This document shows, in pieces, positions 40,093 to 47,699 of a DNA stretch of 64,000 bases. Source of the stretch: CAVYOD01 sp963770045 (GTDB lineage: Bacteria; Acidobacteriota; Aminicenantia; Aminicenantales; CAVYOD01); contig CAVYOD010000030.1 in the NCBI GenBank assembly GCA_963770045.1, positions 7,493 to 71,492 of the forward strand, given 5' to 3'. A program made the translations under genes and the position numbers. The notes beneath the pieces were generated by a model. It saw nothing but the letters and a program-made list of their open reading frames with translations. It searched no databases and was not told where the DNA came from. Numbering within the stretch: position 1 is the stretch's first letter; each line of letters begins with the position of its first letter.

Positions 40093-40742
40093 GCTCCGGC
40101 TCTCCCTCGATGATCTCGCAGTCCAGGAGGAACCTTGAGCTCGAAGAGGTCGGGCTTGAGCCGCGCTCCCGGCTTGATCTGGCTGAAGCGGAATTCCTGC
40201 TTGTTGCCCGCCCAGTCCAGAGAGATGGCCCTCTGGATGAGCAGAGACTTCTGATCGATTTCCAGGAGGATGTAAGAGAATTCCCCTTCGTTCTTGGGGA
40301 CGAGCCTGAGCTGCCAGACGCCCGCGCTTTCCGAGGGGAAACGAGTGAATTCGACTTGATAGCTCTCCGTCATGGCCGCCTCTCCGGTCAGGATGGAGAG
40401 GATCTCAGTTTCAAACTTATCTTTATAGCTCTTGGTCCTGTAGAGCTGGTTGTCTTCAGGAAAGAAAGCCTGGAGCAGACCTCCGGTGTAGAGATAGGTA
40501 AACTTCTCCGGGCTTAGGTAGTCCCAGCGCATCGACTCGGGTTTTCGGAAATAGAACTTGCCTTTTTCTTGGAGCGGGGTCGCTGTCGATGCGGAGAAGC
40601 GGGTCTGCTCGAAACTCGCCTGGAGAGAGTCGATCGACCGAAGCTTCGTTTCGACTTTGACGGCCACCTCTTCGGGGCTCAGCGCCTGGGTCAGCCCGGA
40701 GAGCGCAAAAATGATGAGTCCGACGGGCACCACGTACCTCAT
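40089..40742 (-). CDS. lolA: Outer-membrane lipoprotein carrier protein
   Basis: A 217-residue periplasmic protein. Signal peptide residues 1-20 (RYVVPVGLIIFALSGLTQA), then the LolA fold with IDSLQASFEQTRF, GKFYFRKPESMRWDY, SILTGEAAM and a central FSYILLEIDQKSLLIQRA. LolA carries lipoproteins from the LolCDE transporter to the outer membrane. I chose ATG 40742, directly before the signal peptide; TATAAT ends 7 nt upstream and there is no Shine-Dalgarno. Its stop overlaps the ECF sigma start, linking lipoprotein traffic with a stress sigma factor. Confidence 0.92.
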   Translation of the reverse strand: MRYVVPVGLIIFALSGLTQALSPEEVAVKVETKLRSIDSLQASFEQTRFSASTATPLQEKGKFYFRKPESMRWDYLSPEKFTYLYTGGLLQAFFPEDNQLYRTKSYKDKFETEILSILTGEAAMTESYQVEFTRFPSESAGVWQLRLVPKNEGEFSYILLEIDQKSLLIQRAISLDWAGNKQEFRFSQIKPGARLKPDLFELKVPPGLRDHRGRAGA

Positions 40743-40816
40743 TTTTAGAATTATAGCACAACCAATCCGATTAAACTCTTTGCTTCTCAAATCAGATTTC
40801 TGCTATAAATCCCTCG
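40743..40816. promoter_or_regulatory. Divergent leaderless-type promoters of lolA and the symporter gene
   Basis: A 74-nt gap carries TATAAT (40750-40755, minus strand) 7 nt before the lolA ATG and TATAAA (40804-40809, plus strand) 7 nt before the symporter ATG, the latter with TTGCTT at 40780-40785 (18-nt spacer). Neither gene has a Shine-Dalgarno. Confidence 0.55.
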
Positions 40817-42220
40817 ATGAACGAGGTTTTTCTTCTGATTCTCATCGCGTATTTCGCTTTCATTTTGCTCTTGAACCTCGTCTTCAAGAAAAGAATGAAG
40901 AGCCTCGAGGATTTTTTTCTCGCCTCCCGCAACCTTTCCGCCTTCTGGATCGGGCTGGCTCTTTCCGCCTCGTGGTTCGGAGCGACCTCCATCCTGGTTT
41001 CTACGGACGAAGCCTACAAAGAAGGGGTGAGCGCCGTCTGGCTGGTCGGTGTTCCCGCGGCGGCGACGCTCCTTATCCTGGCCATAGCCTTGGGGACAAG
41101 AATCCAGGGATTTCGGACGCTCAGCCTCCCCGACCTTTTGGAGGCCCGCTATGGCCTGATTGTCCGCCATCTCTCGTCTTTTCTGATCATCTGGTACATG
41201 AGCGTGCTGGCGGCCGCTCAGATGGTGGCCCTGGGCAAGTTTCTGGAGCTGTTTATCGGAGCTCCCTATTTGGCCAGCTTAGCCTTGGGCACCGGCGTCG
41301 TTCTCTTCTACTCTATTCTAGGCGGATTCAGGGCCCTGGTGATCACGAACCTTTTCAAATTTCTCCTCCTGGTCGCCGGCGTGGCCGGATTGGTTTTCTA
41401 CCTAGGCAGAAACGTATCCTTGGGCGGGATTTCGACCTTGGCGATGGGGGCCGGGAAGGGCGATTATTTCCGGGTCTTTTCTCATTTCGGGAAAAACTCT
41501 CTCATAGCTCTTTCTTTCATTCTTGCCTGGACGGTCTCGCCGATCGCCTGGCAGCGGATCCAGGCCGCGCGATCTCCACTCCAAGCCCGCCGGGGCATTC
41601 TCGGGGCTGTCGGCGTTCTCACCGTCCTCTACGGCCTGGTCGTTTTTGCCGGGATGCTCTCACTGCCTCTTCTCTCCGGCCGGGAGCTCGCCAACCCTCT
41701 TCTTTCTGAGCTCATCTCGAAAGAAACGAATTTGTTGCTCGGGGGCCTCCTGTTCGTCGCCGTCCTGAGCGCCATCATGTCCACGCTGGATTCGGCGGTC
41801 AACACGGGAGCCCTGTCCCTGACCAGGGATCTGTTCGAGCAGATCGTTCCCGGGGAACGGCCCGGCAGGTCTGTGCTGGCCAGTCGCCTGGCCACGTTGG
41901 CCATTGGAGGGCTGGCGTTTTTGATCGCCACGCGGTTTCAGGATATCTTGAAGACGATCGGGCTCTCGTCGGCGATCATGGCCGAGGGCCTTTTTATTCC
42001 GGGGGTGGCGAGCGTTTTTCTTAAAAAAAGATATCCCCTGGCGGGTTTTCTCAGCCTGACCTTGGGTGGATTATTTGCCCTGATAAGCTTTCTGGGAGAA
42101 ATGGAGATATTCAAATTAGGCCTCCCCGTCTGGCCTTATTCCGTTCCGTACGGGCTGCTCTTGAGCTCAGCCGGATTCCTTATAGGACTGGTCACCAACA
42201 AAGTGAGGAGTAAGGAGTGA
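40817..42220 (+). CDS. Sodium:solute symporter family protein
   Basis: A 467-residue SSS-family (SLC5-like) transporter with 12-13 membrane helices. Helix 1 is VFLLILIAYFAFILLLNLVF; family landmarks are the GxxLxASWFG-like ALSASWFGATSI, GGFRALVITNLFKFLLL and the ISxxxStlDSavN-like AIMSTLDSAVNTGALSLTRD. Such proteins import sugars, amino acids, pantothenate or other organic solutes with sodium; the substrate is not evident. The ATG lies 7 nt after a TATAAA box without a Shine-Dalgarno. The last codons (NKVRSKE) are encoded by the first units of a GTGAGGA-type repeat. Confidence 0.92.
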   Translation: MNEVFLLILIAYFAFILLLNLVFKKRMKSLEDFFLASRNLSAFWIGLALSASWFGATSILVSTDEAYKEGVSAVWLVGVPAAATLLILAIALGTRIQGFRTLSLPDLLEARYGLIVRHLSSFLIIWYMSVLAAAQMVALGKFLELFIGAPYLASLALGTGVVLFYSILGGFRALVITNLFKFLLLVAGVAGLVFYLGRNVSLGGISTLAMGAGKGDYFRVFSHFGKNSLIALSFILAWTVSPIAWQRIQAARSPLQARRGILGAVGVLTVLYGLVVFAGMLSLPLLSGRELANPLLSELISKETNLLLGGLLFVAVLSAIMSTLDSAVNTGALSLTRDLFEQIVPGERPGRSVLASRLATLAIGGLAFLIATRFQDILKTIGLSSAIMAEGLFIPGVASVFLKKRYPLAGFLSLTLGGLFALISFLGEMEIFKLGLPVWPYSVPYGLLLSSAGFLIGLVTNKVRSKE

Positions 42221-42237
42221 GGGGTGAGGCGCTTTCC
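42202..42237. repeat. GTGAGGA-type repeat, left copy
   Basis: Tandem AGTGAGG/AGTAAGG/AGTGAGG/GGTGAGG units that include the stop codon of the symporter gene. The reverse complement recurs at 43018-43047, on the other side of the acyltransferase gene. Confidence 0.7.
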
Positions 42238-42241
42238 GCTG

Positions 42242-42270
42242 TTTACTGTTTTTTGGTTTTTGGATATGAT
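42242..42270 (+). promoter_or_regulatory. Leaderless-type promoter of the acyltransferase gene
   Basis: TTTACT (42242-42247), 17-nt spacer, TATGAT (42265-42270), 8 nt before the ATG at 42279. Confidence 0.55.
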
Positions 42271-42278
42271 TGAGGCCA

Positions 42279-42932
42279 ATGTCTGTCTGGGAAAATCTGC
42301 GCTGGCGGGCCATCGGCTTTTTCGGTAAACGCCTGTTCTGGCTTCTGGCCAAGTCGTGCCGGTGGACGCTCCTCGGGGAAGAGACCTACCAGAAACTCAG
42401 GGCCGAAGGCAAGCCTGTCATCATCCTTGTCTGGCACGGACGGATTTTTATTGTCCCCTATTTTTTTCGGCGCCGAGGGATCATGCCCTTGATCAGTCCG
42501 AGCAAAGACGGCGAAATCGCGGCCCAGATCATGGCCCGCTGGGGCTATAAAATCCTCAGGGGGTCGAGCTCGCATTCCGTGGTCCGGGCCTGGAACGAAA
42601 TGAAGCGGGAGCTCGGACGGGGGGGAGAGCTGATCATCGTTCCCGACGGGCCGCGCGGCCCGGACAGGGTCCTCAAGCCAGGCTGCATCAAGCTGGGGCA
42701 GGAGACCGGGGCGGCGCTTGTTCCGTTCAGTTTTGCGGCCTCGAGGAAGAAAATTCTCCGGAGCTGGGATCGTTTCTTGATGTTCTATCCGTTTTCGAGA
42801 GTGGTGGCCATGTACGGCGCGCCGATCGAGCTCCCCTCCAACCTGACCGAAGAAGAATTTGAGCGAGAGCGGTTGCGGGCGGAGCAGGCCCTTACCGACC
42901 TCGATCATCAGGCCGATTCCTATTTTCAATAG
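42279..42932 (+). CDS. DUF374 lysophospholipid acyltransferase family protein
   Basis: A 217-residue protein of the DUF374/LPLAT type. The acyltransferase His motif is present as LVWHGRIFIVPYFF near residue 50, followed by ISPSKDGE, the RGSSSHSVVRAW loop and the VPDGPRGPDRVLKPGCIKLG block that is specific to DUF374. Members transfer acyl chains to lipid intermediates, and some act in lipid A or glycolipid synthesis. The ATG at 42279 is preferred to a TTG 9 nt upstream because TATGAT ends 8 nt before it. The gene is bracketed by inverted GTGAGGA-type repeats. Confidence 0.9.
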   Translation: MSVWENLRWRAIGFFGKRLFWLLAKSCRWTLLGEETYQKLRAEGKPVIILVWHGRIFIVPYFFRRRGIMPLISPSKDGEIAAQIMARWGYKILRGSSSHSVVRAWNEMKRELGRGGELIIVPDGPRGPDRVLKPGCIKLGQETGAALVPFSFAASRKKILRSWDRFLMFYPFSRVVAMYGAPIELPSNLTEEEFERERLRAEQALTDLDHQADSYFQ

Positions 42933-42956
42933 AATCGTCTAGCTCGGGTCAAAAAA

Positions 42957-43047
42957 AGTGAGCCGTCGAGCAGTGAGCACTGAGCAGAAAAGAGTGAGAC
43001 TGGATAGCACTTAAGAACGCCTCACCCCTCACTCCTGACGCCCTCAC
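42957..43047. repeat. GTGAGCA/GTGAGGA-type repeats after the acyltransferase gene
   Basis: 42957-42999 holds GTGAGC/GCAGTGAGCACTGAGCAG-like units and 43018-43047 holds the complement (CCTCACCCCTCACTCCTG) of the left copy at 42202-42237. A short GACGAGATA-type run follows at 43056-43077. Confidence 0.7.
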
Positions 43048-43111
43048 CATTTTTGGCGAGATAGACGAGATAGACGATTTATGCTATATATCCAGCCAAA
43101 AGGAGAGTCGA

Positions 43112-43882
43112 ATGAAATCGAGGGTTTTTTATCTCATCGTCATCGTGTTGGGATTGTCTTTTTTTCTCCTCAGCCAGGAACAAAAGGCAACGAGTTTGAT
43201 CGCCCAGGGCGATGAACTGTATAACCAGAGGGGCGACTTGGCCAAAGCCAAAGAAGCCCTGGGCAAGTACCGAGAAGCGGCGGCTCTGGGCGAGGACAAA
43301 TATGAGGCCTATTGGAGGATGGCCCGGGTCGAGTACTGGATCGGTGACCGCACGGCCGATAATAAAGAAAAGAAGGTGATATTTGGGCTGGGGATCGAGG
43401 AAGCTAAGAAGGCCGTCGAGCTCGGGCCCAACAAGGGCCGAGGGACATTTCTGGCTGGGCGTGAATTATGGATCCTATGGCGAAGCCAAAGGTGTCCTCA
43501 AGAGTCTTTCCCTGGTCGGACCGATAAAGGCCGAAATGGGCGCGGTCTTGCGCATCGACCCCGGCTACGAGAATGGAGGCGCAAACCGCGTGCTCGGCCG
43601 TGTCTATTACAAACTGCCCGGGTTTGTCGGCGGGAGCAACAAGAAATCCCTCCTGAACCTTTTGAGGTCAAAGGAGCTCGGGCCGAAGGACGGCCTGACC
43701 CGCATCTATTTGGCGGAGACCTACCTTGCTCTCGACGAAGTGGAGAAAGCCAGAGAAGAGCTGGAGTTCGTTTTGAACATTGGAGGCTGATCCGAACGAT
43801 GCCGGTCAGGTTGCCGAGCTTGCCCGACCATAAGGAGCAAGCCAAGACGCTCCTGCAAAAGAAAGATTTCAGGAAAAAATAG
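43112..43882 (+). CDS. Exported TPR-type protein (frameshifted)
   Basis: ATG 43112 (site AAAGGAGAG) begins a signal peptide (RVFYLIVIVLGLSFFLL). The mature part starts with TPR-like helices (LIAQGDELYNQRGDLAKAKEAL is split across two of them) and EAYWRMARVEYWIGD. After a frame change near 43435 it continues as GHFWLGVNYGSYGEAKG, VLGRVYYKLPGF and YLAETYLALDEVEKAREELE, and after one or two more near 43790-43830 ends DHKEQAKTLLQKKDFRKK at 43882. The pattern resembles TatT-like TRAP-associated TPR proteins, in about 255 residues. It probably works in the periplasm as a docking protein. No partner is adjacent. Confidence 0.75.
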   Translation: MKSRVFYLIVIVLGLSFFLLSQEQKATSLIAQGDELYNQRGDLAKAKEALGKYREAAALGEDKYEAYWRMARVEYWIGDRTADNKEKKVIFGLGIEEAKKAVELGPNKGRGTFLAGRELWILWRSQRCPQESFPGRTDKGRNGRGLAHRPRLREWRRKPRARPCLLQTARVCRREQQEIPPEPFEVKGARAEGRPDPHLFGGDLPCSRRSGESQRRAGVRFEHWRLIRTMPVRLPSLPDHKEQAKTLLQKKDFRKK

Positions 43883-43894
43883 ATTTCCCGGGTT

Positions 43895-44440
43895 CTATTC
43901 CGAGAAAACCTGGGCCGTGAAGACCTCGATCTGAGCTCCCTTTTTCCATTCGTCCTTATCCAGGCCCGCCTTGAGACAGCCGTGACAGAGGTAGGTTTCG
44001 AGGTCCCAATCATATTCGCACGGAACCTGAGGCAGGAGAAGCCCTTTGTTAAATCCTTTGCTGATGATGATGCCGTGTTTGCCGACTTCGACCTCGCTCG
44101 GGTTTTTGACCTCGACAGGCAGACTCAGCACGGAAATCTCGAACTTTGCTTTCTCCAGCTCGCCCAGGCCCAGAGACTGGAAACGGAAGTCTTCGGTCGC
44201 GGCGGCGATCGCCATATCGATGATCGTTTGATAAAGCGGTTTGACCGGGAGCGGATATCCGATGCACCCTCGGAGCTCGCCATCGACCTTGATGGTCACG
44301 AAGGCTCCTCGTTTTTCCTTGAGGACAGGATCTTCAACCTTGATTCGCAGTTTCTCTCCCGCCTTCAAGTAATGTTCCACGGCCTGGCGGGCCAAGCTGA
44401 GAAGGAACCTCTCCTGATCTTTGGCTAGAGGCAGGCTCAC
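43895..44440 (-). CDS. AMMECR1-domain protein (AmmeMemoRadiSam system protein A-like)
   Basis: A 181-residue AMMECR1-domain protein. Diagnostic segments are KRGAFVTIKVDGELRGCIGYPLP divided around residues 44-66, AAATEDFRFQSLGLGEL near 80-96, the ISVLS strand and the C-terminal YLCHGCLKAGL. The LRGCIGY loop is the near-invariant family motif. The family is often encoded with Memo and radical SAM genes and is proposed to act in modification chemistry; its exact role is unsettled, and neither partner is adjacent here. GTG 44440 overlaps the stop codon of the upstream gene (GTGA). Confidence 0.9.
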   Translation of the reverse strand: MSLPLAKDQERFLLSLARQAVEHYLKAGEKLRIKVEDPVLKEKRGAFVTIKVDGELRGCIGYPLPVKPLYQTIIDMAIAAATEDFRFQSLGLGELEKAKFEISVLSLPVEVKNPSEVEVGKHGIIISKGFNKGLLLPQVPCEYDWDLETYLCHGCLKAGLDKDEWKKGAQIEVFTAQVFSE

Positions 44441-44841
44441 CTGGTTTCCTCCTTCCTGTCCGTCTTCAAGAGGATCGGCCGAAGACGGAACTTTTTTTCG
44501 TAGTCGATCACGAACGACCGGCGGCGCGCCTTTTTCCGGGAATCTGGGTTGATCTCCAGATAAAGCTTGCCGAAGCCGTAGGGCGAAAGAACTCCCTTCA
44601 AATGTCGAGGGCTGGTTCGAAGCCCAAAAAATCCTATGATTCCTCCCTCCAAGGCCTTGTCCAGCTTGAAAAAGAGCTCGGCCGAGAGAGAAGATCCTTG
44701 GGGCGCGGGCAGGACCTTCTCAACAAAAAAGCGGTGGTCCCGCCGGTGCCCGATCAGAAACCCGAAAACCGGCGATCGGCCGGCAACGAGCGAGAGCGCT
44801 TCGAGAAACTGAGCAGCCTCCCTCGACAAGAACGCATCCAT
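44437..44841 (-). CDS. Unrecognised small protein, possibly a degenerate MPN/JAB-like fold
   Basis: A 134-residue soluble protein coupled by a GTGA overlap to the AMMECR1 gene. A helix (SREAAQFLEALSLV) is followed by strands PVFGFLIGH and FFVEKVLP, a helix, then GIIGFFGLR and GKLYLEI, an order that recalls MPN/JAB domains, but the HxH and Ser/Asp metal ligands of active members are missing. So this is a structural guess only. ATG 44841 is preferred because TATAAT ends 7 nt before it; a TTG 6 nt further upstream lies against the -10 box. Confidence 0.55.
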   Translation of the reverse strand: MDAFLSREAAQFLEALSLVAGRSPVFGFLIGHRRDHRFFVEKVLPAPQGSSLSAELFFKLDKALEGGIIGFFGLRTSPRHLKGVLSPYGFGKLYLEINPDSRKKARRRSFVIDYEKKFRLRPILLKTDRKEETR

Positions 44842-44848
44842 CAGCAAA

Positions 44849-44854
44849 ATTATA
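44849..44854 (-). promoter_or_regulatory. -10 box of a leaderless-type promoter
   Basis: TATAAT on the minus strand, 7 nt before the ATG at 44841; no good -35 and no Shine-Dalgarno are visible. Confidence 0.45.
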
Positions 44855-44891
44855 ACACAAAGCCGAAAAAGGAAAAGAGGTCCGTCCCGTC

Positions 44892-45704
44892 TCAGTCGCT
44901 ATCGGGCGTCAGATCTTTTCTGGCCCAAACGATCAGGCTGTAGCCTTTGTGAAAGAAGAGAAGAGCATCCAGGCGGGAACAGAGCCAGACCAAAGGGTAA
45001 ATGAACGAGTAGACTCTGAAGCTCTTTTTTTGGGTCTCGAATTCCGCCGAGGTCGATGGTTTGATGCGCCCGTCTCTCAATTTTTCCTCAGGCTCGCGGG
45101 AGAGGAACTTGATGTAGAGAAGATTGAGAACGAGCTCCAGGAATTCGACAAAAAAACGGGAGTAGGTTTTGTCGAGCACCGGCCGGAGGCGAGCCCGCCT
45201 CAGTTTCAAGCGGATCTCTTGGAGGCTGTAGCCTTCTCTTTTGTGTCCGAAGTCTTCTAATTTCAAACCGAGGGCGGACCTCAATTTGTGAAGCACAAAG
45301 AACTTGCCGGTATGAGGCGTGACCAGGATGAGTTCCCCGTCCTTTTTGAGGACCCGCCCGATCTCGTCGAGGCATTGTTGGTCGTCGTCCAGATGCTCGA
45401 GGTAGTCCAGAGAGGCGACCAGGTCAAAAGAGGCGCTTTTAAAGGGCAGGGGACCGGGCGCAATCCGAACAAGATTGTCCCTAAGCAAACTCCGGGCCGT
45501 TTTCAGGTTGGCCAGGTCCTGGTCGGTGCTGACCCAGAAACCCCCCTTGCGCCGGAGGTAATAGCTGAGAACCCCCTGGGCGCACCCGAGGTCGAGGGCC
45601 TTTCGCCGCGGATCGAAAGCCAGCCCTTTTTCGATGAGGGCGAGTTTTTCTTTTTTCTTGAGAGATTTTTTGAGGAGCTGGATCTGCCAGGGGTCTTGGG
45701 CCAT
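44892..45704 (-). CDS. Class I SAM-dependent methyltransferase
   Basis: A 270-residue protein. The SAM-binding motif I is KALDLGCAQGVLSYYL near residue 36, motif II is FWVSTDQDLANL, and FDLVASLDYLEHLDD gives the acidic loop of Methyltransf_11-type enzymes. The C-terminal 100 residues carry a hydrophobic helix near 225-245 (SFIYPLVWLCSRLDALLFF) that may contact the membrane, so a lipid, quinone or polysaccharide substrate is possible. The gene starts ATG 45704 with TATAAT 8 nt upstream and no Shine-Dalgarno. It ends 50 nt before the start of the downstream small gene. Confidence 0.88.
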   Translation of the reverse strand: MAQDPWQIQLLKKSLKKKEKLALIEKGLAFDPRRKALDLGCAQGVLSYYLRRKGGFWVSTDQDLANLKTARSLLRDNLVRIAPGPLPFKSASFDLVASLDYLEHLDDDQQCLDEIGRVLKKDGELILVTPHTGKFFVLHKLRSALGLKLEDFGHKREGYSLQEIRLKLRRARLRPVLDKTYSRFFVEFLELVLNLLYIKFLSREPEEKLRDGRIKPSTSAEFETQKKSFRVYSFIYPLVWLCSRLDALLFFHKGYSLIVWARKDLTPDSD

Positions 45705-45712
45705 TTAAAAAG

Positions 45713-45741
45713 ATTATATTTTTTTGAGCTTAAAAACACAA
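45713..45741 (-). promoter_or_regulatory. Leaderless-type promoter of the methyltransferase gene
   Basis: On the minus strand TTGTGT (45736-45741), 17-nt spacer, TATAAT (45713-45718), 8 nt before the ATG at 45704. Confidence 0.55.
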
Positions 45742-45767
45742 GAAAACAAGAAGTGAACGGTCAATCG

Positions 45768-45874
45768 TGAGCAGTGAGCAGTGCACAGGAAAATGAACAT
45801 ATTTCTTTGCCTTAGCCTGAGAATGAAGCATAAGAACGGGCTTAACTGCTCACGGCTCACCCCTTACAGCTCAC
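45768..45874. repeat. GTGAGCA-type inverted repeat
   Basis: The left arm GTGAGCAGTGAGCAGTGCAC (45768-45787) and the right arm of TGCTCAC/GGCTCAC/AGCTCAC units (45843-45874) are inverted around a 55-nt AT-richer core, in the gap between the divergent methyltransferase and metallo-hydrolase genes. Confidence 0.8.
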
Positions 45875-45886
45875 TATTTTGATTTC

Positions 45887-45915
45887 TTGACTCTCAGATG
45901 TCTTAGTTTTATGAT
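45887..45915 (+). promoter_or_regulatory. Sigma-70 promoter of the metallo-hydrolase/xerD operon
   Basis: TTGACT (45887-45892), 17-nt spacer, TATGAT (45910-45915), 19 nt before the ATG at 45935, which has AAGGAAAGG upstream. Confidence 0.65.
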
Positions 45916-45934
45916 GAGAAGCAAGGAAAGGTTG

Positions 45935-46556
45935 ATGGAGTATGAACTGGTCATCGTAGGGGCTCTCGAAACCAATTGCTATCTTATCTATTGCCCCGAG
46001 ACCCTGGACTGTGCCGTGGTGGACCCGGGCGCGGAGGCAGAGAAAATTTTCCCGGAAATCACCAGGCTGAAGCTGAAACCCGTCATGATCCTAAACACCC
46101 ACGGCCACATAGACCATACCGGCGCCAATCGCGATATCAAAGAACGGTTCGGCATCCCACTGCTGATCCACTCTCAAGGACGGTCCGATGCTCGGCGCCT
46201 CCGACCAGCTCGAATTGAGCCTTTTCTTGGGAGCCAGAGAATCTCCCCCCGCCGACCGGTTCATCGAGGACCGGGAGGAAATCTCGGTCGGCCATTGCCG
46301 TCTGAAAGTCATCTATACCCCGGGTCACTCTCCCGGGAGCGTGAGTTTCCTGGGAGAAGGATTCCTGCTTTCCGGAGATACCCTCTTTTGGGGCGGCGTC
46401 GGGCGGACCGACCTTCCCGGAGGCTCCTGGAAAGAGCTTGAGGAATCGATCAAGTCGAAGATCTTGACTCTTCCCGAGGAACTGATCGTTCTTCCCGGCC
46501 ACGGCCCTCACACGACCGTCGGCCAGGAAAAAAACCTGAATCCTTTTATTCCATGA
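45935..46556 (+). CDS. Metallo-beta-lactamase fold hydrolase, glyoxalase II-like (frameshifted)
   Basis: The first frame (ATG 45935, MEYELVIVGALETNCYLIY) contains the metal motif THGHIDH and the upstream VVDPGAE strand. After a frame change at about 46175 the second frame gives IYTPGHSPGSVSF (third His), LLSGDTLFWGGVGRTDLPGG (bridging Asp) and LPGHGPHTT (last His), ending LNPFIP at 46556. Joined, it is a complete MBL-fold enzyme of about 207 residues, typical of small hydroxyacylglutathione hydrolase-like proteins that hydrolyse thioesters or related bonds. Substrate unknown. The stop overlaps the xerD start by 4 nt (ATGA). Confidence 0.9.
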
Positions 46557-47455
46557 ACAATCGCCCGTCCTCGTCGGAGGACGCTCTTCGTCTCTTCTTC
46601 GAATTCCTGTCCGTAGAGAAAGGATTAGCGGCCAACACCATCCTGTCCTACCGGCGCGACCTTGAGAAGCTGCGGCTCTCTTTGAAAAAAGAGAAACTTG
46701 ACTGGGAAGGGGTCCGGGAAGAGGACCTGGTGAAGTTCATCCATCAGCAGAGCAAATGCGGCCTTTCGCCCCGCTCCGTGGCGCGATTGGTCTCGGCCCT
46801 GAGGACGTTTTTTAGATTTCTCGTCCTCGACGGGATGATTCAGACAAACCCCGCCGGGAACCTTTCGGCTCCTTCGACCTGGCTTATGCTCCCCAAGTTC
46901 TTGAGCCTAAAAGAGGTCAACTTGCTTCTGCGACAGCCTGATGAAAAGGAGCCGAACGGAGTGAGGGACAAGGCCATGATCGAGCTCCTTTATGCTTCTG
47001 GGCTGAGGGTTTCCGAGCTCGTGAATCTGCAGGTGAAGGACCTGGATCTGGAAGAGGGGTTTCTCATCTGCCGGGGAAAAGGGGGAAAGGAGAGGATCGT
47101 CCCCGTCGGCGCCTCGGCCCGGCGGGCGATCGAGCGCTATTTAACCGAGGTGCGCCCCTCCCTTCTCAAGAAACCGGCCGACCATCTATTTCTGACCCAC
47201 CGGAGCCGGGCCTTTACCCGTCAGGGATTTTGGAAGATCTTGAAGAGCTACGCCCGCGGGGCCGGGATGGCTTCGTCGATCACGCCTCACATCTTGCGGC
47301 ACACCTTTGCGACACACCTTCTCGAACGCGGGGCCGACCTCAGGTCCGTTCAGATGATGCTGGGCCACAGCCAGATCACGACGACTCAGATCTACACTCA
47401 CGTCACCCGGGACCGCCTCCGTCGGGTCTATGATAAATATCATCCCAGAGCATAA
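46553..47455 (+). CDS. xerD: Site-specific tyrosine recombinase XerD
   Basis: A 300-residue recombinase. The N-terminal SAM-like core-binding domain (residues 8-95) precedes the catalytic domain, where the active residues are seen: Arg in ASGLRVSEL, Lys in GKGGKERIVPV, His-x2-Arg in HILRHTFATH, His in LGHSQITTT and the nucleophile Tyr in QIYTHV. The C-terminus YHPRA is XerD-like. With XerC it resolves chromosome dimers at dif; no dif site was seen in the window. The ATG overlaps the stop of the metallo-hydrolase gene. GTGAGCA-type repeats begin 6 nt after the stop. Confidence 0.94.
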   Translation: MNNRPSSSEDALRLFFEFLSVEKGLAANTILSYRRDLEKLRLSLKKEKLDWEGVREEDLVKFIHQQSKCGLSPRSVARLVSALRTFFRFLVLDGMIQTNPAGNLSAPSTWLMLPKFLSLKEVNLLLRQPDEKEPNGVRDKAMIELLYASGLRVSELVNLQVKDLDLEEGFLICRGKGGKERIVPVGASARRAIERYLTEVRPSLLKKPADHLFLTHRSRAFTRQGFWKILKSYARGAGMASSITPHILRHTFATHLLERGADLRSVQMMLGHSQITTTQIYTHVTRDRLRRVYDKYHPRA

Positions 47456-47460
47456 GAAAA

Positions 47461-47699
47461 CAGTGAGCTGTGAGCGGTGAGCGGTGAGCAGCAGGCCGTC
47501 GGCAAAGCAATCTCTAGATTAATCCGTTCTCCGAGCAGAGAATTTCCCTCACCCAAGAACATACCTTAATGGCAATCTTGCAGATCAAACATTTTGTTTA
47601 TTTCTTTTCACAATCTGCGTTATTGAACATGCGCCCGGGAATGGAGAAATTGTTTTTTTCCCGATCACTGCTCACTGCTCACTGCTCACGGCTCACTAT
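47461..47699. repeat. GTGAGCA-type inverted repeat between convergent genes
   Basis: The left arm (47461-47493) has GTGAGCT/GTGAGCG/GTGAGCA units and the right arm (47666-47696) has CTGCTCA/CGGCTCA units, inverted around about 170 nt with no credible gene. It fills the gap between xerD and the exported hypothetical gene. Confidence 0.8.
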
